Below, one piece after another: positions 1 through 8,339 of a stretch of DNA of 64,000 bases. Position 1 is the first letter of the stretch, and each line of letters starts with the position of its first letter. The position numbers and the translations under genes are program-made. A model generated the notes under the pieces. The model was given only the letters and a program-made list of their open reading frames with translations, had not been told where the DNA came from and did not search any database. This stretch comes from JAGRKR01 sp041397725 (GTDB taxonomy: Bacteria; Pseudomonadota; Alphaproteobacteria; Rhizobiales; Hyphomicrobiaceae), in NCBI GenBank assembly GCA_041397725.1, contig JAWKVZ010000001.1, forward strand, positions 620,001 through 684,000, given 5' to 3'.

Positions 1-599
1 TCGACACCACCATGCTCGTGATGATCGGCGCCTGGATCACGATGCAGAACATCGAGCAGCTCGTCTGGTCGGGCGTCGCCAAGTCGATCACCAGTCCCTT
101 TCCGGCGGCGCCACTGACGCTCGGTGCGGTGTCGGTCTCCTGGATTCGTGTGTTCGTGCTGGTGACGGCGCTGGCGCTGATCGTCGCAACCTACGCGCTG
201 ATCCAACGTACGAAGCTCGGCAAGGCCATGCGCGCGACCTTCCAGGACCGCGACACCGCGCAGCTCATGGGCATCGACGTCAATCGCATCTACATGGCGA
301 CGTTCGCCCTCGGCTCGGGTCTGGCGGCGGCTGCCGGCGCCCTGCTCGGCCCGGTCTTCGTGGTGACGCCGACGATGGGCGATCTCGCCTCGCTCAAGGC
401 GTTCGCCATCGTCATTCTGGGCGGGCTCGGCAGCGTCGTCGGGGCCACCGTCGGCGGCTTCATTCTCGCCTTCATCGAGGAGCTCGGCGCCGGCTACATC
501 TCCTCCGGCTACCGTGATGCAATGGGCTTCCTACTCATCATGCTCATCCTGATCTTCAAGCCGACAGGCCTATTCGCCCAGAAGGAGCGCATCGGGTGA
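1..599 (+). CDS. livH: branched-chain amino acid ABC transporter permease LivH (5' truncated)
   Basis: Inner-membrane permease of a branched-chain amino acid (or related amide) ABC importer. The reading frame is open from the window edge (codons from base 3). The in-frame ATG at 12 lies inside the conserved LDTTM-type region rather than at a start, so the N-terminal third is missing. About 198 residues are visible, with several hydrophobic segments and a glycine-rich stretch (VILGGLGSVVGATVGG) that matches the coupling region of LivH permeases. The stop at 597-599 overlaps the GTG of livM by four bases (GTGA), so translation is probably coupled. The exact substrate cannot be told from the permease. 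Confidence 0.9.
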   Translation, partial: DTTMLVMIGAWITMQNIEQLVWSGVAKSITSPFPAAPLTLGAVSVSWIRVFVLVTALALIVATYALIQRTKLGKAMRATFQDRDTAQLMGIDVNRIYMATFALGSGLAAAAGALLGPVFVVTPTMGDLASLKAFAIVILGGLGSVVGATVGGFILAFIEELGAGYISSGYRDAMGFLLIMLILIFKPTGLFAQKERIG

Positions 600-1681
600 C
601 GCGCGCTCTGACCATCGCCTGGCTGCTCCTGCTCGCCTCCGTGCCGCTCTGGCTGGACAGCCTCTATATCCTGCACGTGCTCATCACGACCGGCATCTTC
701 ATCATCGCCGCGATGAGTCTCAACCTGCTGCTCGGCTATACCGGTCAGCTCTCGCTCGGCCATGTGGCGTTCTTCGGGATCGGCGCCTACGCCAGCTCGC
801 TCGCCTCGCTCGGCTTCGAGGTGCATCTGCTGGCCGATGTCGACCTGCCGCTCGGCAGCCTCGCCATTCCGCTGATGCGTCAGTTCCTCGTGAAGGTCGA
901 GCCGCAGCCCGTCTGGCTCTCGATGATCATTGCAGTGTTCGTCGCCGCGCTCTGCGGCTGGTTCATCGGCAAGATCGCGTTCCGCGTGCGCGGCGCCTAT
1001 TTCGTCATCGTCACCGTCAGCTTCGCCGAGGTCGTGCGACTTGTCGCCCTCAACTGGATCGAGCTGACCCAGGGACCGATGGCGCTCAACAACATCCCGC
1101 CGCTGACATTGTGGCTTCCAGGGCTCGGCGAGCTGACCTTCTGGAAGAAGCCGGCCAACTACTACGTGGTGCTGGTGGTCGGCGTGCTCGCCTACGTGCT
1201 GATCCGGCGGCTGGTCCACTCGCGCGCCGGACGCGCCATGATCGCGCTGCGCGAGAACGAGCCGCTCGCCACCTCGGTCGGCGTCGACGTCACGCGCTAC
1301 CTCGTGCTCGCCACGGTGATCTCGGCGGCGATCGCCGGCAGCGCCGGGGCCATCTACGCCCACTACATCCGCATCGTCGATCCCGACATCTTCCTGTTCG
1401 TCTACACCGTGACGATGGTCATCATGGTCGTGACAGGGGGCAAGGGCACGCTGGCCGGCCCGATCGTCGGGGGCATCATCTTCGGCCTGCTGCCCGAGGT
1501 GCTGCGCGCCTTCAGGTCTCCACCGGAGGTGCAGTGGATGCTCTACGGCGTGCTGATGATCCTGGTGGTCTATCTCCTGCCGGAAGGCATCGTGCCGGCG
1601 GTGCGGCGCTGGTGGCAGGATCGCACCGCGCCGCGGCCGGCGGTGGACGAGCCGCAACCAGCGTCCGGAGGCACGAAATGA
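596..1681 (+). CDS. livM: branched-chain amino acid ABC transporter permease LivM
   Basis: Second inner-membrane permease of the Liv importer, 361 residues, pairing with LivH. It is strongly hydrophobic. The family motif GQLSLGHVAFFGIGAY lies at about residues 50-65, and a second conserved glycine-rich segment (GGKGTLAGPIVGG) lies in the C-terminal half. The GTG start overlaps the livH stop by four bases, and the stop at 1679-1681 overlaps the livG ATG by four bases, as expected for a tightly coupled operon. Length is normal for LivM. The C-terminal tail is Pro/Ala rich and probably cytoplasmic. Confidence 0.93.
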   Translation: MTRALTIAWLLLLASVPLWLDSLYILHVLITTGIFIIAAMSLNLLLGYTGQLSLGHVAFFGIGAYASSLASLGFEVHLLADVDLPLGSLAIPLMRQFLVKVEPQPVWLSMIIAVFVAALCGWFIGKIAFRVRGAYFVIVTVSFAEVVRLVALNWIELTQGPMALNNIPPLTLWLPGLGELTFWKKPANYYVVLVVGVLAYVLIRRLVHSRAGRAMIALRENEPLATSVGVDVTRYLVLATVISAAIAGSAGAIYAHYIRIVDPDIFLFVYTVTMVIMVVTGGKGTLAGPIVGGIIFGLLPEVLRAFRSPPEVQWMLYGVLMILVVYLLPEGIVPAVRRWWQDRTAPRPAVDEPQPASGGTK

Positions 1682-2490
1682 CCGCCCCCCCGGCCACGCC
1701 TCCGCCCGGCGCCAAGGTCGCACTCGCCGTCGAGCAACTGTCCATCCGCTTCGGCGGCCTGCTCGCCGTCGAGGATCTGACCTTCGTCGTTCGCGAGGGC
1801 GAGGTTCTCTCCCTGATCGGACCGAACGGCGCCGGCAAGACCAGCGCCTTCAATGCCATCACCGGCTACATCCAGGCCGCCAGCGGCAGCGTCCGCTACC
1901 GGGGCACGCTGCTCAACGGTCTCCGCCCCAACCAGGTCGCCGACCTCGGCGTCGTGCGCACCTTCCAGAAGACCTCGGTCTTCTCCGGCCAGAGCGTGCT
2001 CGACAACATCCTGATCGGCCTGCACCGGGGCTCGAGCCAATCGGCGCTGGCCATTCTGCTGGGGTTGCCGAGCGTCCGGCGCGACGAGAGGCGGCTGCGC
2101 GAGGAGGCACACGAGATCCTGCGGTTCGTCGGGCTCGATGCGCGCAGCAACGAGCTCGGTGGCGCGCTGCCCTACGGCGAGCAGCGTCTCCTCGAAGTGG
2201 CGGTGGCGCTCGCAGCAAAGCCGACGCTGCTCCTGCTCGACGAGCCCGTCTCCGGCATGAACCCGGCCGAGACGGACGCCTTCATGAAGCTGCTCGCCGC
2301 CATCCGCACGCGCGACATCACCGTGCTGCTGGTCGAGCACGACATGCGCATGGTGATGGGCGTCTCGGACCGCGTCGTCGTGCTCAACCAGGGTCGCATC
2401 ATCGCCGACGGCCCGCCGTCGAGCATTCAGAACAACACAGAGGTCATCCGGGCCTACCTCGGGGAGAAGTTCGCCCGTGCTCACGGTTGA
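1678..2490 (+). CDS. livG: branched-chain amino acid ABC transporter ATP-binding protein LivG
   Basis: Cytoplasmic ATPase of the Liv importer, 270 residues. I start it at the ATG at 1678, which overlaps the livM stop; the open frame runs much further upstream, but only as a shadow of livM. Walker A is GPNGAGKTS at residues 48-56 and Walker B is LLLLDEP. The LivG-type C-terminus (YLGEKF) is present. The ABC signature reads LPYGEQ where LivG usually has LSYGQQ or LSYGEQ, so the signature serine appears to be proline. The gene overlaps livF by 14 bases. Confidence 0.93.
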   Translation: MTAPPATPPPGAKVALAVEQLSIRFGGLLAVEDLTFVVREGEVLSLIGPNGAGKTSAFNAITGYIQAASGSVRYRGTLLNGLRPNQVADLGVVRTFQKTSVFSGQSVLDNILIGLHRGSSQSALAILLGLPSVRRDERRLREEAHEILRFVGLDARSNELGGALPYGEQRLLEVAVALAAKPTLLLLDEPVSGMNPAETDAFMKLLAAIRTRDITVLLVEHDMRMVMGVSDRVVVLNQGRIIADGPPSSIQNNTEVIRAYLGEKFARAHG

Positions 2491-3181
2491 AGGTCTCGAA
2501 TGCCGCTACGGCAAGGTGATCGCCATCCGCGATCTCTCGATCGAGGTGCGGCAAGGCGAGTTGGTGACGCTGATCGGCGCCAACGGAGCCGGCAAATCCA
2601 CGACGCTTCGCGCCATCTCCGGGCTGGTGCGGCCGGCGCGCGGTCGCATCACGTTCATGGGAGAGGACATCACCAGGAAACCGGCCCGCGACATCCTCGC
2701 GCTCGGCATCGCCCATTGTCCCGAGGGCCGGCGGGTCTTTCCGTACATGACCGTGCGGGAGAACCTGGAGATGGGGTGCTACCTGCGCCACGACCGCGAC
2801 GAGGTGGCCCGTGATCTCGACCGGCTCCTCGCCCGCTTCCCGATTCTTGCCGAGCGCAGCAGTCAGGCCGCCGGCACACTCTCGGGCGGCGAGCAGCAGA
2901 TGCTCGCCATCTCGCGCGCCCTGATGTCGCGGCCGAAGCTCATCGTGTTCGACGAGCCGTCGCTCGGGCTTGCGCCCAATCTGGTGGAGCGCACGTTCGA
3001 GATCATCCGCGAGATCCGCAGCGAAGGCGTGACGGTCATCATGGTCGAGCAGAACGCATTCGCCGCGCTCGAGCTTTCCGACCGCTCCTACGTTCTCGAG
3101 CAGGGGCGCGTGACTCTCACCGGCACCGGCCAGGAGTTGCTCGGCAACCCACACGTCCGCGCCGCCTATCTCGGCGGCTGA
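2477..3181 (+). CDS. livF: branched-chain amino acid ABC transporter ATP-binding protein LivF
   Basis: Second ATPase of the Liv importer, 234 residues, the usual LivF length. Walker A is GANGAGKST at residues 34-42, the signature is a canonical LSGGEQQ and Walker B is LIVFDEPSLGL. The GTG start lies inside the 3' end of livG. It closes the operon: no periplasmic binding protein gene follows, so the binding protein is probably upstream of the window or elsewhere. The short space to the convergent rpsI carries a terminator hairpin. Confidence 0.93.
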   Translation: MLTVEGLECRYGKVIAIRDLSIEVRQGELVTLIGANGAGKSTTLRAISGLVRPARGRITFMGEDITRKPARDILALGIAHCPEGRRVFPYMTVRENLEMGCYLRHDRDEVARDLDRLLARFPILAERSSQAAGTLSGGEQQMLAISRALMSRPKLIVFDEPSLGLAPNLVERTFEIIREIRSEGVTVIMVEQNAFAALELSDRSYVLEQGRVTLTGTGQELLGNPHVRAAYLGG

Positions 3182-3230
3182 GCGAGAGAGCGCCCAGCGC
3201 CGGGCCTCCCGAGCCCCACCCGAAAAGCAA

Positions 3231-3255
3231 ATGGCCCGCCGGTGAGGCGGGCCAT
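3231..3255 (-). terminator. rho-independent terminator of rplM-rpsI
   Basis: Perfect 10-bp inverted repeat, ATGGCCCGCC / GGCGGGCCAT, with a 5-base loop. Read on the minus strand it is followed by TTGCTTTTC, so it best fits termination of rpsI. Read on the plus strand no T-run follows, although it may also stop livF transcripts. Confidence 0.75.
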
Positions 3256-3280
3256 CTCGTCTGTGGTGGCGTGGCGTCCG

Positions 3281-3769
3281 TCAGCGCTTCGAGAACTGGA
3301 AGCTGCGGCGGGCCTTCATCTTGCCGTACTTCTTGCGCTCGACCACGCGGCTGTCGCGCGTCAGGAAGCCTTCCTTCTTGAGCACGCCGCGCAACTCGGG
3401 CTCGTAGTAGGTGAGCGCCTTGGAGATGCCGTGACGCACCGCACCAGCCTGGCCCGACAGGCCGCCGCCGGAAACGGTCGCCGTGATGTCGTACTGCTCC
3501 GCACGGTTGGCGACCGTGAGCGGCTGGCGCAGGATCATCTGCAGGACCGGCCGCGCGAAATAGGCCGAGAAGTCCTTCTTGTTGATCATGATGCGCCCCT
3601 GGCCCGGCTTCAGCCAGACGCGCGCCACGGCGTTCTTGCGCTTGCCGGTGGCGTAGGCGCGGCCGAACTTGTCGACCTTCTTGACGTGCACGGGGCCCTC
3701 GGCCGGCGCACCGCCGTCCGTCTTGAGGGTACCCAAGTCCTCGAGCGTCTTGACCTCTGGGCTCGTCAT
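3281..3769 (-). CDS. rpsI: 30S ribosomal protein S9
   Basis: Small-subunit protein whose C-terminal tail reaches the P-site tRNA. It has 162 residues, including an acidic N-terminal extension of about 35 residues before the conserved core, as in other alphaproteobacteria. The core GRAYATGKRKNAVARVW and the terminal SKR tail, which contacts tRNA, are intact. The start overlaps the stop of rplM by four bases, so the two are co-translated. A terminator lies 26 bases downstream. Confidence 0.96.
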   Translation of the reverse strand: MTSPEVKTLEDLGTLKTDGGAPAEGPVHVKKVDKFGRAYATGKRKNAVARVWLKPGQGRIMINKKDFSAYFARPVLQMILRQPLTVANRAEQYDITATVSGGGLSGQAGAVRHGISKALTYYEPELRGVLKKEGFLTRDSRVVERKKYGKMKARRSFQFSKR

Positions 3770-4236
3770 ACGTCTCCGCCCCTCGTGTTCTTGCGGTTGA
3801 GCTTGGCGACATCGATCTTGATGGGCGTCTGTGCCTCGTGCGGATGCTTCGGCCCCGCATAGACCTTGAGGTTACCCATAAGGCGACGCTGCAGCGGCCC
3901 GCGCTTCAGCATGCGCTCGACCGCCTTCTCGACGACCCGCTCGGGGAACTTGCCGTCGAGGATCTGGCCGGCGCGGCGCTCCTTGATACCGCCGGGAAAT
4001 CCCGTGTACCAGTGATAGACCTTGTCCTGCCGCTTGCGTCCGGTGAAGACGACCTTGTCGGCGTTAACGACGATGACGTTGTCGCCGCAATCGACGTGTG
4101 GCGTGTAAGAGGCCTTGTGCTTGCCCTTGAGCCGGATGGCGATGAGGGAGGCGAGACGACCGACGACGAGACCCTCGGCGTCGATGAGCACCCACTTCTT
4201 CTCCACCTCGGCCGGCTTGGCGACGTAAGTCTTCAT
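3766..4236 (-). CDS. rplM: 50S ribosomal protein L13
   Basis: Early-assembling large-subunit protein, 156 residues, a typical alphaproteobacterial length. Conserved segments include WVLIDAEGLVVGRLAS near the N-terminus and HVDCGDNVIVVNADKV around residues 48-63. It is first in the rplM-rpsI operon and overlaps rpsI by four bases. A strong sigma-70-like promoter is visible about 105 bases upstream. Confidence 0.96.
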   Translation of the reverse strand: MKTYVAKPAEVEKKWVLIDAEGLVVGRLASLIAIRLKGKHKASYTPHVDCGDNVIVVNADKVVFTGRKRQDKVYHWYTGFPGGIKERRAGQILDGKFPERVVEKAVERMLKRGPLQRRLMGNLKVYAGPKHPHEAQTPIKIDVAKLNRKNTRGGDV

Positions 4237-4340
4237 GTAGCCGCTCCGATGATGAGGTCGGGCGCCTGGATGTGAGCCGGATTCCGGCCGAGGCGCCCAA
4301 ATCGTCAGGGTCTCCTCGGGAGCCCCGCAATCGATGGGCT

Positions 4341-4369
4341 TGTCTAATGGAGCCCTCAGCGCCTGTCAA
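4341..4369 (-). promoter_or_regulatory. sigma-70-type promoter of rplM-rpsI
   Basis: On the minus strand TTGACA (4369-4364) is separated by exactly 17 bases from TAGACA (4346-4341). The predicted start near 4334 leaves a leader of roughly 98 bases before the rplM ATG. An AT-rich block (about 4385-4445) lies just upstream of the -35 and could act as an UP element. It also lies ahead of the divergent MFS gene. Confidence 0.7.
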
Positions 4370-4555
4370 TCTCATTGTCGCCCATCAATGGAGATTTTAT
4401 CACGCTATTTCAATATATTAGTTTTACGGTATTATTTTACCCCAGCCATCAGGCGGCCGTCTCATGCCCAGCGCGCCCGTCACGGGCATTCCATCGGCAG
4501 GCAACCTGCTCTAGAGGACAAGGCGCGGGAAGCCGGCGAGGGAGCGCTGTCTCAG

Positions 4556-5890
4556 ATGACGATGTCGTACGGCGCGAGGCGGCGGCTGGCTCACCGTCTG
4601 CCCTTCTTCTACGGCTGGGTGATCGTCGCCGTGGCGTTCGTCACACTGGGCCTCGGAGCCAACGCCCGCACCGCCTTTTCGCTGCTGTTCCCGCCGATCC
4701 TGAAGGAGTTCGGCTGGGACCGCGCCATGACCGCGAGCGTGTTTTCCGCCGGCTTCATCTCGTCCGCGCTCTATGCCCCGCTCGTCGGCTACGCACTCGA
4801 TCGCTTCGGGCCGCAACGGGTCATGCCCTTCGGCGCCGCGCTGGTTGCCGCGGGCCTCGTGTTGACCACCTATGCGACGCAGCCCTGGCACTTCTATCTC
4901 TCGCTCGGCGGTCTTGTCGTCGGCGCCAGCAGCCTGCTCGCCTACAACGCGCATTTCGTCTTCCTGCCGAGCTGGTTCGAGCGCCGCCGGGGCCTGGCGC
5001 TCGGGGTTGCCTGCGCGGGGGTCGGCGCGACCTCGATCCTGCTCTTTCCCTGGTTCCAGGCGACGATCGACGGCATCGGCTGGCGGGCCGGCTGCCTCAC
5101 GCTCGCCGCGCTCATGATCGGCCTCGTGCTGCCGCTCAATCTGGCGTTCCCGCTGCGCCGTCCGGGCGACATCGGCCTGCCGCCCGACGGCCGTGCGCCG
5201 GCCCACGACGCCGCATCCGCGACCGCCGCCAGCGCAACCCCGCCCGCCCGCCAGTGGACCTGGCGCAGCGCCGTCCTGACGCCGGCCTTCTGGTACGTCT
5301 CCGGCGCCTGCGCCATGGGCCTCTTCGCCTGGTACGGCATCCTCGTCCACCAGACCAAATATCTGCTCGATCTCGGGTTCGGCTCGCGCCTCGCCGCCTA
5401 CGCGCTCGGCCTCGTGCCGTTGTTCGCCGTCACCGGGCAGATCGGCCTCGGACATCTCTCGGACCGCATCGGCCGCGGCTGGGTGTGGACGCTCAGCATG
5501 ACCGGCTTCGCGCTCTGCTACGGGCTCTTGCTGGTGCTGCCCTTGTGGCCGAGTCCCGCCCTGGTCTTTCTGATGGTGGCCGTACAGGGCGCGCTCGGCT
5601 ACAGCCTCGCCGTCGTGTTCGGCGCCGTGCCGTCGGAGCTGTTTCCGGGCGCCGACTACGGCCGCATCTTCGGCACCATCGCACTGCTCGCGACGGTCGG
5701 CGCCTCGTCCAGCCCGTGGCTGTTCGGCTGGCTGCACGACAAGACAGGCAACTATGTCCTGGCGTTCCTGACGGCTATCGCCGCGAGCATCCTCTCCGCG
5801 CTCCTCGTCTGGCTGGCGATCCGCGACGGCGAGCGCCGCAACCGCGCCGCTACGATGGCGACCCGGCCGCCACCGGCATCGCATACGTGA
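4556..5890 (+). CDS. MFS transporter, monocarboxylate/oxalate-formate antiporter-like
   Basis: Major facilitator carrier of about 444 residues with 12 predicted membrane segments. I choose the ATG at 4556, with GGAG about 11 bases before it and a hydrophobic segment beginning soon after (FFYGWVIVAVAFVTLG). The open frame extends to 4334 but reads through non-conserved, AT-rich promoter DNA. The N-terminal FYGWxIV motif and the inter-domain loop (residues about 215-240) are typical of the oxalate/formate or monocarboxylate antiporter-like MFS group. The substrate is unknown. The 3' end overlaps the convergent thioesterase gene by about 41 bases. Confidence 0.85.
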   Translation: MTMSYGARRRLAHRLPFFYGWVIVAVAFVTLGLGANARTAFSLLFPPILKEFGWDRAMTASVFSAGFISSALYAPLVGYALDRFGPQRVMPFGAALVAAGLVLTTYATQPWHFYLSLGGLVVGASSLLAYNAHFVFLPSWFERRRGLALGVACAGVGATSILLFPWFQATIDGIGWRAGCLTLAALMIGLVLPLNLAFPLRRPGDIGLPPDGRAPAHDAASATAASATPPARQWTWRSAVLTPAFWYVSGACAMGLFAWYGILVHQTKYLLDLGFGSRLAAYALGLVPLFAVTGQIGLGHLSDRIGRGWVWTLSMTGFALCYGLLLVLPLWPSPALVFLMVAVQGALGYSLAVVFGAVPSELFPGADYGRIFGTIALLATVGASSSPWLFGWLHDKTGNYVLAFLTAIAASILSALLVWLAIRDGERRNRAATMATRPPPASHT

Positions 5891-6305
5891 CGACGGCGTG
5901 CGCGACCATCTCCGGCTCCCCTTCGGTGAACATCTGAACCTCGCCGATCGCAAGCCGGCGGCCGATCTTGAACAGCGACACTTCGGCGATCATGTCGCGC
6001 GCCGCGGCACGGCGGAGATACGTGATGTTGAGGTTCGAGGTGACCGCATCGGCGGCGTCGCGGCCGGCCATGCCCATAATGGCGACATAGGCGCCGTAGT
6101 CCGCCAGCTGGAACATCGCCGGCCCCATGATGGTGCCGCCCGGCCGCAGCAGTCGGGCATCGTAGCGCAGCCGGATGCGCGCGCCCATGGGCCTCAGCGC
6201 CTCGATATGGTAGATTTGGCCGCCAGTGTGGATCTGGGGGAAGATTTCGGCCACGAAGGCTTCCAGCTCTGCGGGAGTAAAGACGGGTTTGCGGACGTCA
6301 TTCAT
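5850..6305 (-). CDS. PaaI-like hotdog-fold thioesterase
   Basis: Probable acyl-CoA thioesterase of the PaaI/4HBT hotdog family, 151 residues from the ATG at 6305. That start is preceded by GAGGTGGAGAG; a GTG 18 bases further up has no ribosome-binding site. Family signs are GGTIMGPAMFQLADYGAYVAI, cut here to the GPAMFQLADYGAY helix that carries the catalytic acidic residue, and a strand with SNLNITYLRRA. The substrate is not deducible. It ends inside the 3' end of the convergent MFS gene. Confidence 0.82.
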   Translation of the reverse strand: MNDVRKPVFTPAELEAFVAEIFPQIHTGGQIYHIEALRPMGARIRLRYDARLLRPGGTIMGPAMFQLADYGAYVAIMGMAGRDAADAVTSNLNITYLRRAAARDMIAEVSLFKIGRRLAIGEVQMFTEGEPEMVAHAVVTYAMPVAAGSPS

Positions 6306-6426
6306 CTCTCCACCTCGGCTCACCGAACAGGGTCCGGACGACCGGTCGCGCGTCGCGCGCCGTCATCCTGCCCGGACTTCCGCGCCACTCTGCCAACACG
6401 CTACCAGCAAGCCAAGAGAAACGACC

Positions 6427-7005
6427 ATGGCTCATGCCACCTCGCTCCCCGCTGCGCCGACGAAGACGCTGTCACTCCGCGCAGCCCTCGCCCGGCTCGC
6501 GCTGCTGCTCGTCGTCGCGACGCTCGGGCAGCTTGCGCCCCGGCCGGCGTCGGCCGAGCAGGCGCTGCACCAGATCCGCCTGACCGAGGACATCGTCGAG
6601 CGCTTCCTCAAGGCCCAGAAGGACCTCGCCACGATCGCCCACAAGCTGCCGTCGGGGAGCTTCTCCGGTGACGGCGGCATGAAGCGGGACGTGCGTGCCG
6701 AGGTGCTGGCCATCGCCAGGAAGCACGGCTTCAAGGATTTCGCCGAGATCGAGCTGGTGGCGAGCAACATCTCGCTCGTAATGTCCGGGCTCGACGAGGC
6801 CTCCGGCAAGTTCCGCGACCCTGCCCAGGATATCCTCGACGCGCTGGCGAAGGCCGAGGCCGACGCCAATCTGCCGCCGGCGGAGAAGGCCCAGCTCATC
6901 AAGGACCTCAAGACCGCGCTTGCGGCCATGCCGACCTTGAAGTTTCCCGAGAACGTGGCGATGGTGAAGCACTATCTGAGCAAGGCCCGCAAAGCCCAGC
7001 GCTGA
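6427..7005 (+). CDS. secreted helical protein of unknown function
   Basis: 192 residues, not recognised. The ATG at 6427 is chosen because it opens a clear signal peptide: a hydrophobic core at about residues 20-36 and a cleavage site after ASA at 41-43. The mature part is mostly helical and charged, without cysteines, and carries a conserved-looking pattern (LTEDIVERFLKAQKDL, then LPPAEKAQLIKDLKTAL). It is probably periplasmic. The next gene begins about 43 bases downstream and may be co-transcribed. No function is assigned. Confidence 0.75.
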   Translation: MAHATSLPAAPTKTLSLRAALARLALLLVVATLGQLAPRPASAEQALHQIRLTEDIVERFLKAQKDLATIAHKLPSGSFSGDGGMKRDVRAEVLAIARKHGFKDFAEIELVASNISLVMSGLDEASGKFRDPAQDILDALAKAEADANLPPAEKAQLIKDLKTALAAMPTLKFPENVAMVKHYLSKARKAQR

Positions 7006-7048
7006 CAGCCGGACGCCTGAGGCCGGACTGGCGGCCGGGAGAAGAGCA

Positions 7049-7876
7049 ATGCCCCAGACGACGACCGCCACACCAGCCACCAGCCGGCCGGCGTCGCCCC
7101 TCCTGGTGACCCGCACGGGCAAGGCGACGGTGTTCACCCTCAACCGGCCCGAGGCCCGCAACGCGCTCAGCGAGGCCATGCTGGACGCCTTGGCGGACGC
7201 TCTCGCCGCCGTCGCCGGCGACGACGCCACGCGGGTCGTCGTGCTGAGCGCCGCTGGCAGCGTGTTCTGCGCCGGCCATGACCTCAAGGAGCTCTCCGCA
7301 CGCCGGACGGACGCCGATGCCGGCCGCGCCTACTTCGCCGACATCATGAGCCGCTGTGCCGGCGTCATGCAGGCCATCGTGCGCCTGCCGAAGCCCGTCA
7401 TCGCCGCCGTCGCGGGCACGGCCACCGCCGCCGGCTGTCAGCTCGTGGCCTCCTGCGACCTCGCCGTGGCCGGCCAGGGCGCGCGCTTCTGCACACCGGG
7501 CGTCAACATCGGCCTCTTCTGCTCGACCCCCATGGTCGCGCTCACGCGCAACATGCCGCGCAAGCGCGCCATGGAGATGCTGCTGACCGGCGACATGCTG
7601 GAGGCGGACGCGGCTGCCGACTATGGCCTCGTCAATCGCGTCGTGCCCGACGACCGCGTGCTCGACGAAGCCCTTGCCATGGCGCGCCGTATCGCCGGGA
7701 AGCCGGCGGCGACGGTCGCCATCGGCAAGGAAGCGTTCTACCGCCAGCTCGAGCTGCCTCTCGCCGAGGCTTACGCCTACGCCTCCGAGGTGATGGTCAC
7801 CAACATGCTGCATGCCGACGCCCGCGAGGGAATCGGCGCCTTTCTCGAGAAGCGCCAGCCCGACTGGGAGCGGTGA
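7049..7876 (+). CDS. enoyl-CoA hydratase/isomerase family protein
   Basis: Crotonase-superfamily enzyme, 275 residues. The FTLNRPEARNAL motif, the oxyanion-hole segment AAGSVFCAGHDLKEL and the second one, AGTATAAGCQLVASCDLAVA, are all present. The pattern GHDLKE and the GVNIGLFCSTP segment resemble the ECHDC3-like branch rather than classical short-chain enoyl-CoA hydratase, so the reaction is uncertain. It is followed after about 7 bases by a VOC gene and a CoA-binding gene, forming a likely three-gene unit. Confidence 0.88.
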   Translation: MPQTTTATPATSRPASPLLVTRTGKATVFTLNRPEARNALSEAMLDALADALAAVAGDDATRVVVLSAAGSVFCAGHDLKELSARRTDADAGRAYFADIMSRCAGVMQAIVRLPKPVIAAVAGTATAAGCQLVASCDLAVAGQGARFCTPGVNIGLFCSTPMVALTRNMPRKRAMEMLLTGDMLEADAAADYGLVNRVVPDDRVLDEALAMARRIAGKPAATVAIGKEAFYRQLELPLAEAYAYASEVMVTNMLHADAREGIGAFLEKRQPDWER

Positions 7877-7883
7877 GGTTGCC

Positions 7884-8339
7884 ATGACGCCGCGCCTCTC
7901 CCTGGTCACGCTCGGCGTTGGCGACGTCGCTGCGGCCCGCCGCTTCTATGAGGCGCTCGGCTTCGTGGCGTCCGGCGCCAGCCTCGACAGCATCGCCTTC
8001 TTCGAGGCCGGCGGCGTGGTGCTGGCGCTGTTCGGCCGCCGGGCGCTGGCCGAGGATGCCACTGTCCGCGACGAGCCCGGCGGATTTGCCGCCGTCACGC
8101 TCGCCTGGAACGTCGAAAGCACGGCCGCCGTCGATGCGGCGCTGGCGCTCGCCGCGCGATGCGGCGCCCGCATCGTCAAGCCGGCCCAGACCGTCTTCTG
8201 GGGTGGCTACTCCGGCTATTTCGCCGACCCCGATGGCCATCTCTGGGAAGTGGCGTACAATCCGTTCTTTCCGCTCGATGCCGATGGCCGGTTGCAGCTT
8301 CCCGCCTCCACCGCGGGCTACGATGAGAAGGCTCCATGA
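7884..8339 (+). CDS. VOC (glyoxalase/bleomycin resistance) family protein
   Basis: 151 residues with one vicinal-oxygen-chelate module pair: LVTLGVGDVAAARRFYEALG at the start and GYFADPDGHLWEVAYNP near the end, where the H and E are usual metal ligands. The start at ATG 7884 follows GAGGTTGCC. The stop overlaps the ATG of the next gene (ATGA), suggesting coupled translation. The family covers glyoxalases, dioxygenases and isomerases, and nothing here fixes the substrate. Confidence 0.82.
   Translation: MTPRLSLVTLGVGDVAAARRFYEALGFVASGASLDSIAFFEAGGVVLALFGRRALAEDATVRDEPGGFAAVTLAWNVESTAAVDAALALAARCGARIVKPAQTVFWGGYSGYFADPDGHLWEVAYNPFFPLDADGRLQLPASTAGYDEKAP

Noticed and set aside
6305..6323. GTG start six codons upstream for the thioesterase
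   Set aside because: It has no ribosome-binding site, while the ATG at 6305 is preceded by a purine-rich GGTGGAGAG.
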